Of a stretch of DNA of 33,948 nucleotides, positions 16,140 through 24,470 are shown piece after piece. A model generated the notes under the pieces. It made no database searches, was not told the DNA's origin, and worked only from the letters and a program-made list of their open reading frames with translations. A program made the position numbers and the translations under genes. Each line of letters opens with the position of its first letter. The first letter of the stretch is position 1. The DNA is from an uncultured bacterium (GTDB lineage: Bacteria; Bacteroidota; Bacteroidia; Bacteroidales; Bacteroidaceae). Location of the stretch: assembly GCA_945829425.1 (NCBI GenBank), contig CALZUQ010000028.1:1-33948 (forward strand), in the 5' to 3' direction.

Positions 16140-16952
16140 ATGAACAAACTATTCAACATCAAGGACTACGTGGTTGTTATCACAGGCGGCACAGGAATTC
16201 TCGGACGCTGCATTGCAAAATATCTTGCGCTGGAAGGTGCAAAGGTCATAATAGGCGGAAGGAAAGAAGACGTCGGCGCGAAGATTGTTGCCGACATCAC
16301 CGCAGCCGGCGGATGCTGTGAGTTCGTGAAGATGGATGTCATGGACAGAGGCTGCATGCAGTCGGTTTGCGACTATATAGTAGGTAAATACGGTCGTGTG
16401 GACACTCTCCTCAACGCTGCCGGCGGAAACATGCCTGGTGCTACGATAGCTCCCGACCAAACATTCTTCGACCTTGCTCCTGACCAGTTCCAGAGCGTGC
16501 TGAGCCTTAACCTCACAGGAACTGTCATACCTACTCAGATTTTCCTGAAGCCTATGGTAGAACAGGACAAGGGCTCAATAATCAACTTCTCTTCCATGTC
16601 CGCATTCCGCCCTATAACACGTGTCTGCGGATACAGCGCAGCGAAGTCTGGTATAAACAGTTTCACAGAATGGCTCGCACAGGAGGCAGCAAGGAAATTC
16701 GGCGAGGGCATACGTGTCAACGCCATAGCTCCCGGTTTCTTCATTACCGAGCAGAACCGCACTCTGCTGACAAACCCAGACGGTTCGTTTACTCAGAGAG
16801 GCAAAGACGTTATACGCCAAACACCGTTCTCACGTATGGGTGAGCCTGAGGAACTGTGCGGCACGATACACTACCTCATGTCTGACGCGGCGAAATTCGT
16901 GACAGGCACGGTGGCTGTCGTCGACGGTGGCTTCAACGTTACGTCTATGTAA
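16140..16952 (+). CDS. SDR-family D-mannonate oxidoreductase (fructuronate reductase)
   Basis: 270 residues, classical short-chain dehydrogenase. The cofactor motif GGTGILG is at 16-22, NAAG near 92-95, catalytic Ser near 151-152, and YSAAK at 165-169. The C-terminal GTVAVVDGGFNVTSM is typical of the family. Next to uxuA, the expected reaction is interconversion of D-fructuronate and D-mannonate with NAD(P)H. This is an SDR-type enzyme of the Bacillus YjmF kind and is not homologous to E. coli UxuB. The specificity rests on context, while the SDR family is clear. No TAnnTTTG promoter was found in the 65 bp after the hup terminator. Confidence 0.85.
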   Translation: MNKLFNIKDYVVVITGGTGILGRCIAKYLALEGAKVIIGGRKEDVGAKIVADITAAGGCCEFVKMDVMDRGCMQSVCDYIVGKYGRVDTLLNAAGGNMPGATIAPDQTFFDLAPDQFQSVLSLNLTGTVIPTQIFLKPMVEQDKGSIINFSSMSAFRPITRVCGYSAAKSGINSFTEWLAQEAARKFGEGIRVNAIAPGFFITEQNRTLLTNPDGSFTQRGKDVIRQTPFSRMGEPEELCGTIHYLMSDAAKFVTGTVAVVDGGFNVTSM

Positions 16953-16983
16953 GGTGGGTTCTATTTTAGGAGGGTTCTATTAA
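16952..16983 (+). repeat. 16-bp direct repeat pair between SDR and uxuA
   Basis: Two adjacent units, AGGTGGGTTCTATTTT and AGGAGGGTTCTATTAA, agree at 13 of 16 bases. They sit at the SDR stop codon, in the 80-bp gap before uxuA. The function is unknown. Confidence 0.6.
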
Positions 16984-17032
16984 TTCCCATCCCCCCGTAA
17001 TGATTTTATTTACCTAAAATATAACATATACT

Positions 17033-18328
17033 ATGGAGAGAACATGGAGATGGTTTGGCAAGAAAGACAAGATTACGCTTGCCATGCTGAAACAGATAGG
17101 TGTCGAGGGTATTGTTACGGCACTTCATGACGTGCCCCTCGGAGAGGTTTGGACACGCGAGAAAATACGCGACCTCCGCGAATACATAGAGTCGTATGGC
17201 ATGACATGGAGCGTCGTTGAGTCTCTTCCTGTTACAGAGACTATAAAATACGGCGGTCCGGACAGAGAGCAGCAGATAGAAGTGTACAAGCAGTCGTTGG
17301 AAAACCTCGGTAAGGAGGGCATACATTGCGTATGTTATAACTTCATGCCAGTGCTTGACTGGGCTCGCACAGACCTTCTGCACGAAAACCCTAACGGCTC
17401 AAGCAACCTGTACTTCAACTGGGCGGAGTTTGCATATTTCGACATTCACATCCTGAGACGCGAGAACGCCGTAAATGAATGGAAGGCGTTCCAGGAGTCG
17501 CACGCTGAATGGCATCGCGACATTCTCTCCGAGGTGGAAGAGATAAAAGACAATGCCACACCGGCTTACGACCGTGAGCTGGTGGAGAACATCGTGATAA
17601 AGACGCAAGGCTTCGTATCAGGAAACTTCAAAGAGGGTGATGAAAAACCTGTTGAGCTCTTCCGTGAACTCCTTGCGCTTTACGACGGAGTGACGAAGGA
17701 GAAGCTCCAGGAGAATATGAAGACGTGGCTTGAGGCTATCATGCCGATATGCGACGAATATGACATAGACATGTGCGTGCATCCTGACGATCCTCCTTTC
17801 CCTATCCTCGGACTGCCACGTATCGTAAACTGCGATGCAGACATTCAGTGGTTCCTCAACGCTGTGCCAAACATTCACAACGGACTGACGTTCTGTGCCG
17901 GCTCGCTCTCTGCCGGAGGTCATAACGACATCACGGCACTTGCAAAGAAATACTACGACCGTACGCACTTTGTACACCTGCGTTCATGCTATATCTTCCC
18001 GAACGGTGATTTCACCGAGGCTTCACACCTCGGAGGCCGTGCCGACATCATCGAGCTGGCAAGGATTTTCGAAGAGGAAGAGCAGCGGCGCATAACAGAG
18101 CGTGAAGAAGAGCCGGGGCAGTCGGCTTACGCACGCAAAGCACAGAAAATGCGCATACCAATGCGTGTTGATCACGGTATGACAATGCTTGGAGACGACA
18201 AGCAGGGATATAATGCCGGATATTCTTTCCTTGGCCGTATGTTTGCCCTCGGACAGGTGCAGGGCATCCTGGCTACCGTCGACCGCGAACTGGGCATAGA
18301 ATACAAACAGCCGGGCTTCTTCGGATAA
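17033..18328 (+). CDS. uxuA: mannonate dehydratase
   Basis: 431 residues. UxuA removes water from D-mannonate to give 2-keto-3-deoxy-D-gluconate, the last specific step of glucuronate breakdown before KDG kinase. The family start MERTWRWFGKKDKITL, the CVHPDDPPFPILGLPRI segment, CAGSLSAGGHND, FVHLRS and the final RVDHG motif are present. These supply the Cys and His metal ligands and the catalytic Asp/His. Length is slightly above that of the E. coli enzyme. It follows the SDR by 80 bp on the same strand and ends at a hairpin, so the two form a mannonate module. The rest of the hexuronate pathway is not in this window. Confidence 0.95.
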   Translation: MERTWRWFGKKDKITLAMLKQIGVEGIVTALHDVPLGEVWTREKIRDLREYIESYGMTWSVVESLPVTETIKYGGPDREQQIEVYKQSLENLGKEGIHCVCYNFMPVLDWARTDLLHENPNGSSNLYFNWAEFAYFDIHILRRENAVNEWKAFQESHAEWHRDILSEVEEIKDNATPAYDRELVENIVIKTQGFVSGNFKEGDEKPVELFRELLALYDGVTKEKLQENMKTWLEAIMPICDEYDIDMCVHPDDPPFPILGLPRIVNCDADIQWFLNAVPNIHNGLTFCAGSLSAGGHNDITALAKKYYDRTHFVHLRSCYIFPNGDFTEASHLGGRADIIELARIFEEEEQRRITEREEEPGQSAYARKAQKMRIPMRVDHGMTMLGDDKQGYNAGYSFLGRMFALGQVQGILATVDRELGIEYKQPGFFG

Positions 18329-18339
18329 AACAAAACAAT

Positions 18340-18380
18340 ACTGGTGGCTCTCTCATGAAGAGGGTCACCAGTTTTATTTT
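18340..18380 (+). terminator. terminator after uxuA
   Basis: ACTGGTG pairs with CACCAGT across an inner CTCT/AGAG pairing, followed by TTTATTTT. It lies 11 bp past the uxuA stop. Confidence 0.8.
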
Positions 18381-18451
18381 CTGTCCACCTAAACGGATTA
18401 CCTAAACCACCGACAGTATCTGTGAAAGACACGACAGCTTACCTTACAGTC

Positions 18452-18495
18452 TCTGTCACGCTATGAAAGTCGACTGTCATAGTCGTGACAGTTTT
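18452..18495. terminator. hairpin at the 3' end of the histidine kinase gene
   Basis: CTGTCACG-CTATGA (18452-18465) pairs with TCATAG-TCGTGACAG (18478-18491), a 14-bp stem with one bulged base. It is 5 bp beyond the stop of the minus-strand kinase gene. The T run (TTTTCTT) lies on the plus-strand side, so it may stop plus-strand read-through, protect the minus-strand mRNA end, or both. Confidence 0.6.
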
Positions 18496-18496
18496 C

Positions 18497-20005
18497 TTAT
18501 GCGTGTATCTCAAGGACAAAGCGTGCTCCCTTGACATATTCTGCGTCAACAGAGAGCGTGCCGTTCATGCGTGTTGCCAAGAGTGCACAGATAGGCAAGC
18601 CGAGCCCATCGCCCTTCGTAAGGTCACGGACTTCAGAGAAAGGCTTGAAGATACTACTGTGCTTAGAAGCGTCTATGCCACATCCGGTATCTGTCACCAG
18701 GAACTGATGCGTATGAGCCCCACGGCGTTTATACTCCAAGGTCACCTTACCGTTGGCGGGGGTGTATATGGCAGCGTTTTCAAGCAGATGAAGCAGTATG
18801 CGCTCTACCATAGGAGCGTTGAGCGGTATAGAGAGTTTCGGTGCGTTGACAACCATCTTTACTCCCCCATGCAGCTTTCCTTCCATCTTTGCCGCAAGGT
18901 TCTCACAGAACGTAGCGAGCCTCGTCTCCTGTGTCTCAAAAGGCTCGGCAAGCTGTCGCTCCATTTCCGACAATTCTTCTATATGGCTTACAAAATCCTT
19001 CAAAGCCTTGACAGCCGGTTCCTTAGCATCGAGGAGGGATAGTGTCGGAGACATCTGGGCAGAGATATTCCTGATGAACTCACTCTTCTGTCCGTTGTTT
19101 TCTTCCGCCACTTCAAGAGCTTTCTTCTGTTTACGGGTGAGCAGGACATATCGCAGGAGGACTATTCCTCCAAGTATGAGTGCCACAGCAAGTATTGCAC
19201 AAACCACGCAGAGGAATACAATGACATACATCCTTGCAGCCAAGGAACTGTCTTTCTCTTCTATAATGGTCTGTTTCGCCCGGCAATCCTTCTGTAATGC
19301 CGCCAGCTCATCCTTAGCGTGTAACACACGGACAGAATCTTTCCATATTATATACTGTTCGTATGCCCTTGCCGTCATGGCAGCGTTGCCACCCTTTCGT
19401 GCAAAGTCTATCAGCGACTGGTAGCACGAGAGAAGCTTGTCATACTGCTTCGCATCTTTATATTTTGATATCAGACGGCTTATGGCGGCATCGCCCTGTC
19501 CTGTCATTCCGAAAGTGTAATACAGGTTGGCTTGCGTATAGAGCAGGTCGCCGCTTATGGAGTCGTTAGCGGCGGCCTGTGCAAGGCTTTCCATTCGCGC
19601 GAGCTGTTCCTTGGCACGTGGTGCCTGCTTCAGACGTGTATATATCAGCATTCGCTCCTTCACCGTGGCGTAGCGCAGGTCAGGGCGTGAGTGCTGCAAG
19701 CTTTTCTCACAGTTCATAATCATCTCGTCGACAGCCCTCAGCATGTCAAACGCTTCTTTGAATTTGTTCTCACGATGTAATGTCGACGCAGATTTCACTC
19801 CGCACAGCGTAGCTTTGTCATAGCGTCCGTCAGCGGCAAAGGCGCAATACGCCTTATAGAACAAGCTGCGTGCCGCATGATACTCTCTTTTCTCCAACAG
19901 TTCCTGAGCCTGATTCATCTGGCTGTCTGCCGAAGTCTGCGCTGTCATCGTGGCGGTTTGCAAGAGCCACAAAAGCAATAGTGATATGATATAGATGTTC
20001 TTCAT
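18497..20005 (-). CDS. TPR-containing membrane histidine kinase-like protein lacking the phosphoacceptor His
   Basis: 502 residues. Signal peptide 1-22, TPR-like helical repeats about 28-225 (periplasmic), a coiled segment about 226-258, one membrane helix about 260-287, then a cytoplasmic kinase region. The dimerisation box reads KSEFIRNISAQMSPTL (307-322). In canonical kinases this is F-L-x-N-x-S-H-E-x-R-T-P-L, and here the His is Ala316. The ATPase domain is intact: N box with Asn410, G1 DTGCGID (439-445) and G2 GDGLGLPI (465-472). It should bind ATP but cannot autophosphorylate at the usual site. It may act as a phosphatase, partner subunit or pseudokinase, or use another residue. No response regulator gene is adjacent. 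Confidence 0.85.
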   Translation of the reverse strand: MKNIYIISLLLLWLLQTATMTAQTSADSQMNQAQELLEKREYHAARSLFYKAYCAFAADGRYDKATLCGVKSASTLHRENKFKEAFDMLRAVDEMIMNCEKSLQHSRPDLRYATVKERMLIYTRLKQAPRAKEQLARMESLAQAAANDSISGDLLYTQANLYYTFGMTGQGDAAISRLISKYKDAKQYDKLLSCYQSLIDFARKGGNAAMTARAYEQYIIWKDSVRVLHAKDELAALQKDCRAKQTIIEEKDSSLAARMYVIVFLCVVCAILAVALILGGIVLLRYVLLTRKQKKALEVAEENNGQKSEFIRNISAQMSPTLSLLDAKEPAVKALKDFVSHIEELSEMERQLAEPFETQETRLATFCENLAAKMEGKLHGGVKMVVNAPKLSIPLNAPMVERILLHLLENAAIYTPANGKVTLEYKRRGAHTHQFLVTDTGCGIDASKHSSIFKPFSEVRDLTKGDGLGLPICALLATRMNGTLSVDAEYVKGARFVLEIHA

Positions 20006-20030
20006 TGTCCTAAAAAACTGAATTATTGAC

Positions 20031-20038
20031 CAAAATTA
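20031..20038 (-). promoter_or_regulatory. putative -7 box for the histidine kinase-like gene
   Basis: The minus strand reads TAATTTTG, matching TAnnTTTG, 26 nt before the ATG. No clear -33 box was found. Confidence 0.4.
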
Positions 20039-20153
20039 CAAATAATATCTGTAACACTAACCGGAGAGCAAAATATTTTAAGAAAAGTTAAGGTAGAAGG
20101 AGGTGACTGCGAAAAAAACGCGTCAACATGATAATATGTCGTTTATTTTTTTG

Positions 20154-20161
20154 TACCTTTG
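20154..20161 (+). promoter_or_regulatory. putative -7 box for the PI-PLC fusion/GT4 unit
   Basis: TACCTTTG matches TAnnTTTG exactly. It implies a leader of about 135 nt before the ATG at 20305. The leader begins with an imperfect GTTTGCG...GCGCACAAAC inverted repeat. No consensus -33 box is present. Confidence 0.5.
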
Positions 20162-20304
20162 CAGTATGTTTGCGTAAGAGAAATTTCCCAAAGCGCACAA
20201 ACCACGTACTGAAACATTAGGAACGAGAGGGTGCATCATATCCTAAACCACTGAATTATAGTGCATAACTGTAAAATGACTATCATCTTTATCCTCCTAC
20301 AGAA

Positions 20305-23229
20305 ATGAAAAAAAAGAACTACGCCATTAAAACATTCACACTGCTTCTCCTCTCACTTATGCCGCTCAGCTCTGGAGCATGGGAGCATAAGGCGGAAGAG
20401 CAAGACGCCACGACAGTGGATGTGGAGAGCAATAAGAAAGGCTCGCCGTTTCTCCGCACCCTTACCGCCCCTCTACGTTGGATAGGGCGCAACTGGACTG
20501 CCTACGACCCCGCCTACTCTACTCCGTCATTTTATTGGTGGGCGTTCCATGTCCAAAATAACACGTCGTGCGAATGGTTCAACATAGGCTATGACGGCGT
20601 AAGCTTCAATATGCGCTCGAAGGTAAGCAACAAGATTGGTCCATACCTCTCTTACGCATTCATAGGTCAAGGATATACCATAGACATTAACGCCATGAAG
20701 GGCACGAAACGTCGCAATGAATTCACGCTCTCCATAAACTCCAACCTTATGAACATCGACCTCATCAGACGACGCACAGGCGGAGACTTCATGGTTACAG
20801 ACATGAGCATCATTGGCCTCGACAACAGAGAGGTGTTACTCAGCGACTTCGCCGAGAACTATAAGGTAGGCGACGACGTGAAGTATGACGTTACAGGAAT
20901 AAACATCAACTACTTCACCAACCATAAACGTTACTCCAACCCGGCAGCATTCTCCAATGGTGCCATACAACTGCGCAGCGTCGGCTCACCTATTATTGGT
21001 CTTGGCTACACCCACCAGAAAGTGTCGAACTTCATACCCAACCACTTCCTCGACATCGCTGCCCAGCAAGAGGGCTTCCCTTCCTTCGACGGCAGTAAGG
21101 AAGTCATGGACAAGATGTTCATAGACGATGAAGGCACCATAAACCTCGCCTCCACAGCCCTGGCACAAATCATCATGCCCACAGAGGCAAGCATCAACGA
21201 CTACCACCTTCAGCTCGGCTACGCCTACAACGTAGCCTTCTCGCGACGCCTTCTCCTCGGCATGTCGCTTGTCGTTTCGCCGGGCATAAAGGTCATGAAG
21301 TCAAACAACCACGCCAGCTTCCAGTACATATACCGCGAGGAGATAAGCCGTCGTTACGACAAATACCTACCGTTCATAAAGGAGCAGATTGCCATGGACG
21401 AGATAAAGATCCACAACAAGGCCGACCGTGACTACCTCCTCTCTCTCGAACATATCACTCCCGAGCTTTACGACCATGACTCCCACAGCACAAACTTCGG
21501 AGCAAACGCCTTCGGACGTCTCTCTCTGACCTATAACCACAACCGCTGGCGCTTCGGCTTCAACGCCAACGCCAATGCTTTCCTCTTCAACAAAAAGGCT
21601 GTCATGATAAACAACTATTACGGCAGTATGCTCGTCTACGCCGGGTATTGTTTCGGAAGGAAGAAACAGTACAGGTATAACGGCGAGAACCGTGAGGCGT
21701 ACATTACGGCGGCTCTTACGAAAAGCCAGATAGAGGAGATGCGCGACACCATGCCGAAGGGCAATATCGGATCGGCTTCGATGCTCTCAGCAAGCCGTAC
21801 GAATTATCATACCGACATCTTCGACCTCAACGTCGAGGGATGCGACCTCGTAAGGGGTCCTGAGGGACAATACGGGTATTTTGAGGTTTCCGACGGATAT
21901 ATCACCCCCGGGCAAGACAGCGAGCGAAGGGTGAGGCCCGGAATGCGCTATGAGGTAAACAGCGACGGAGAGATAAGGTTCAGCGTAGGACACGAATTGT
22001 CGTTCAGGGCAGGAAACTGGTGGAAGTCACAGCTTACAGAACGTCAGATTCCAGACAAATGGTATCCTGAAATGCTACACTACGCACTCCGGGGCACTCT
22101 GACGCTCTACGTCAGAAACCACGCCTTCGGCACCAACGAGCCTGTGCGCCTCACTATCCCCGATGTCTGCCTAAACCACGGCAAGGAGGTAAAGCAGTTC
22201 TTCCAGATAGGTGCAAAGTCGTTCCTCTCACACTCTACGGCGAGCGTCATGGGAAAGGTAGGAGTGAACGGAAGGCTCACGAGAATATATATAGAGTCGA
22301 AAAAGCGTGACTACGTCTCGGACATGTATGTATACGTGCAGCGTGCGTCGACGACACGCTGGATGTCACATCTGCCTGACAACAGACCCATCTCGCGCGT
22401 CTCCATGCCTGGCACTCACGACGCCGGCTCGTCGTCCATGCCGGAGTCAAGTCTGGCAAGCTTAGGCCACACACAGAACTTCCCCATACGCGAGCAGCTT
22501 CTTGACGGCATACGTGCCTTCGACATACGTCTGAAGAGCGACATGAAGTTCGGACACACCATAAAATGCCGCGACGGACTGGACGAGGAGATGGAGCATA
22601 TTGCGCAATTCATGAAGGAAAACCCGAAAGAGACACTGATATTCCTCGTCGGAAGCGATGAAAACGGAGCGAAATGGAGCGAGCCGATGCGGCAGAAGTT
22701 TCAGAACATCATAGACAAATACTCCGGACTCTTCCTTGAAACCTTCGACGCTACGACACCCCTCGGCAACGTGCGAGGCAAGATACTCGTCATAAAACGT
22801 CAGCAAGCGTGTCCTTACGGCAAGCTCCTCACCTTCCGTGACAATGCCGTATTTACCTACAATGGCTTCCGTGTGGAGGACATGTACCGAGAGCATAAGA
22901 CATACCGTAAAATAAAACTCGTAGAGAAACATCTGCGCGAGGCGTATGAAAACACCGACCCTTCGCTATGGTACGTCACGTTCAACACCATTGCCTGGGA
23001 CCCACGCCACCATAAGCCGTACTATACCGCATGGGGAGGACGGAACATTCGCAAGCCTATGAACAACTCACTGAAGGAAGTCATAGACCTCAAGGCGTAC
23101 AAAAACTTCGGCATAGTGTTCCTCGACTTCTATAACGGCCACGGAGACAGCAACATGGTGGTGCAGACCATCATAAACTCCAACTACAACCTCGACGACA
23201 GCAAGGACTTTATTCCGGCAGGAGAATAG
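20305..23229 (+). CDS. DUF4421-like outer-membrane domain fused to a phosphatidylinositol-specific phospholipase C domain
   Basis: 974 residues. Signal peptide about 1-25. Residues about 60-460 resemble the DUF4421 family of predicted outer-membrane barrels (alternating strands, IGPYLSYAFIGQGYTIDIN, RRRTGGDFMVTD). Residues about 500-685 are beta-rich and unrecognised. Residues about 685-960 are a complete bacterial PI-PLC X domain: RWMSHLPDN, MPGTHDAG (His705, Asp706), FDIRLKS (Arg742), FGHT (His751), NPKETLIFLVGSDE, and IVFLDFYNG (Asp941). These match the B. cereus catalytic His32, Asp33, Arg69, His82 and Asp274, so cleavage of an inositol phospholipid or related head group is plausible. It would be exported, with the PLC domain periplasmic or surface-exposed. 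A GT4 gene follows at 27 bp. The PI-PLC call is firm; the DUF4421 call and the biological role are less certain. Confidence 0.85.
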   Translation: MKKKNYAIKTFTLLLLSLMPLSSGAWEHKAEEQDATTVDVESNKKGSPFLRTLTAPLRWIGRNWTAYDPAYSTPSFYWWAFHVQNNTSCEWFNIGYDGVSFNMRSKVSNKIGPYLSYAFIGQGYTIDINAMKGTKRRNEFTLSINSNLMNIDLIRRRTGGDFMVTDMSIIGLDNREVLLSDFAENYKVGDDVKYDVTGININYFTNHKRYSNPAAFSNGAIQLRSVGSPIIGLGYTHQKVSNFIPNHFLDIAAQQEGFPSFDGSKEVMDKMFIDDEGTINLASTALAQIIMPTEASINDYHLQLGYAYNVAFSRRLLLGMSLVVSPGIKVMKSNNHASFQYIYREEISRRYDKYLPFIKEQIAMDEIKIHNKADRDYLLSLEHITPELYDHDSHSTNFGANAFGRLSLTYNHNRWRFGFNANANAFLFNKKAVMINNYYGSMLVYAGYCFGRKKQYRYNGENREAYITAALTKSQIEEMRDTMPKGNIGSASMLSASRTNYHTDIFDLNVEGCDLVRGPEGQYGYFEVSDGYITPGQDSERRVRPGMRYEVNSDGEIRFSVGHELSFRAGNWWKSQLTERQIPDKWYPEMLHYALRGTLTLYVRNHAFGTNEPVRLTIPDVCLNHGKEVKQFFQIGAKSFLSHSTASVMGKVGVNGRLTRIYIESKKRDYVSDMYVYVQRASTTRWMSHLPDNRPISRVSMPGTHDAGSSSMPESSLASLGHTQNFPIREQLLDGIRAFDIRLKSDMKFGHTIKCRDGLDEEMEHIAQFMKENPKETLIFLVGSDENGAKWSEPMRQKFQNIIDKYSGLFLETFDATTPLGNVRGKILVIKRQQACPYGKLLTFRDNAVFTYNGFRVEDMYREHKTYRKIKLVEKHLREAYENTDPSLWYVTFNTIAWDPRHHKPYYTAWGGRNIRKPMNNSLKEVIDLKAYKNFGIVFLDFYNGHGDSNMVVQTIINSNYNLDDSKDFIPAGE

Positions 23230-23256
23230 CACAAATAATAAAAAAGAGAGAACGAC

Positions 23257-24333
23257 ATGATGAAAATAGGATACGACGCCAAGAGGTATTACCACAACAA
23301 TACCGGGCTGGGAAACTATTCGCGGACACTCGTGAAAAACCTTCAGGAAATGTTTCCCGAAAACGAATACAGACTATATGATGAGAAAGCCTTCCAGCGC
23401 ACCTTCTCCATGGCGAAAAAAGCAGAGCGCGAAGGATGCCAGCTGTTCCACGGCCTCTCCAACGAACTGCCTATGGTGCTGCCCAAGGGCAGCATGAAGA
23501 CCGTCGTCACCATGCACGACATAGCGTGGATAACATTCCCAGACATGTACCACTGGCACGACCGCATCATTTACGACATAAAGTACGGACGTTCATGCCG
23601 TACGGCGGACCATGTCATAGCCATCTCGCAGTCTACGAAACGTGACGTGATGAAATACTACGGAGTGCCGGAGGAGAAGATCAGCGTAGTATATCAGCCC
23701 GTGCAGGACTTCTACTACACCCCTATGTCGGCAGGCAAAGCCGAGGGACTCATCTCTTCCCATTTCGGCAATACTCTTCCCAAGGAGTTCATCCTTTACG
23801 TCGGAAGCATCAATTCACGCAAGAACCTCCTCGTCGTAGTCCGAGCCCTGCAGGTCATGCCTCCAGAGCGGCGTCCGTTCCTCCTCATCATAGGCAACGG
23901 TCGTGAATACCGTCGTGAGGTGGAGAGCTATATCATGCGTCACGCCTTGGACAGACACACACTTATTGAAACAAATATCCATAACAACCAATTGCTGCAG
24001 GCTCTGTATAAAATGGCGAAGGTGTTCGTCTACCCATCCTTCTACGAAGGCTTCGGACTGCCCGTCGTCGAGGCGGCACTGCAGCAGACGGCAGTGATAA
24101 CCACTACGGTATCTTCGCTGCCTGAGGCGGCAGGTCGTGATGCATGTCTCATAGACCCTCACTCCGACGATGCCCACCTGCAAATATCCCATTTCCTCGA
24201 CCGTCTCCTCAGCGACGACGACTACCGCACAATGGTAGGAAAACGTATGGAGGAATACTCACGCCGCAGCTTCGCCCCCGATGCTCTCACCCGACAGATG
24301 ATGGATACATACCTCACGATTTGTCAGAAATAG
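23257..24333 (+). CDS. glycosyltransferase, GT4 family
   Basis: 358 residues with a GT-B fold. The N-terminal acceptor domain has the GLGNYSR loop (17-23) and HDIAW (87-91). The C-terminal donor domain has YVGSINSRKN (181-190) and the GT4 signature EGFGLPVVE (264-272), with Glu264 and Glu272 as the E-x7-E pair that contacts the sugar nucleotide. It has no signal peptide and should be cytoplasmic or peripheral on the inner membrane. Two ATG codons are adjacent (23257 and 23260) and either could start it. It lies 27 bp after the PI-PLC fusion, so the two are probably co-transcribed. The acceptor is unknown; GT4 includes enzymes that glycosylate phosphatidylinositol as well as many polysaccharide enzymes. 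Confidence 0.93.
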   Translation: MMKIGYDAKRYYHNNTGLGNYSRTLVKNLQEMFPENEYRLYDEKAFQRTFSMAKKAEREGCQLFHGLSNELPMVLPKGSMKTVVTMHDIAWITFPDMYHWHDRIIYDIKYGRSCRTADHVIAISQSTKRDVMKYYGVPEEKISVVYQPVQDFYYTPMSAGKAEGLISSHFGNTLPKEFILYVGSINSRKNLLVVVRALQVMPPERRPFLLIIGNGREYRREVESYIMRHALDRHTLIETNIHNNQLLQALYKMAKVFVYPSFYEGFGLPVVEAALQQTAVITTTVSSLPEAAGRDACLIDPHSDDAHLQISHFLDRLLSDDDYRTMVGKRMEEYSRRSFAPDALTRQMMDTYLTICQK

Positions 24334-24404
24334 AAAAAACGGTGTCCTGTAAATCCGCTTGAGATGATTATCAAAAATCATTACGCAGCAGATTTACAGG
24401 ACAC
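24334..24404. terminator. bidirectional terminator between GT4 and lpdA genes
   Basis: A perfect 14-bp stem (GTGTCCTGTAAATC at 24342-24355 with 24391-24404) encloses a second small stem (ATGAT/ATCAT). Six A residues on the left give a T6 tail on the minus strand for the glycine cleavage operon; the plus-strand tail is TTGTTATAT. Confidence 0.85.
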
Positions 24405-24470
24405 TTGTTATATATCTGATGACCGTCTTCGTCTGTTCCTCAGACAATGATGTCAGCCACGGCGTTTTTC

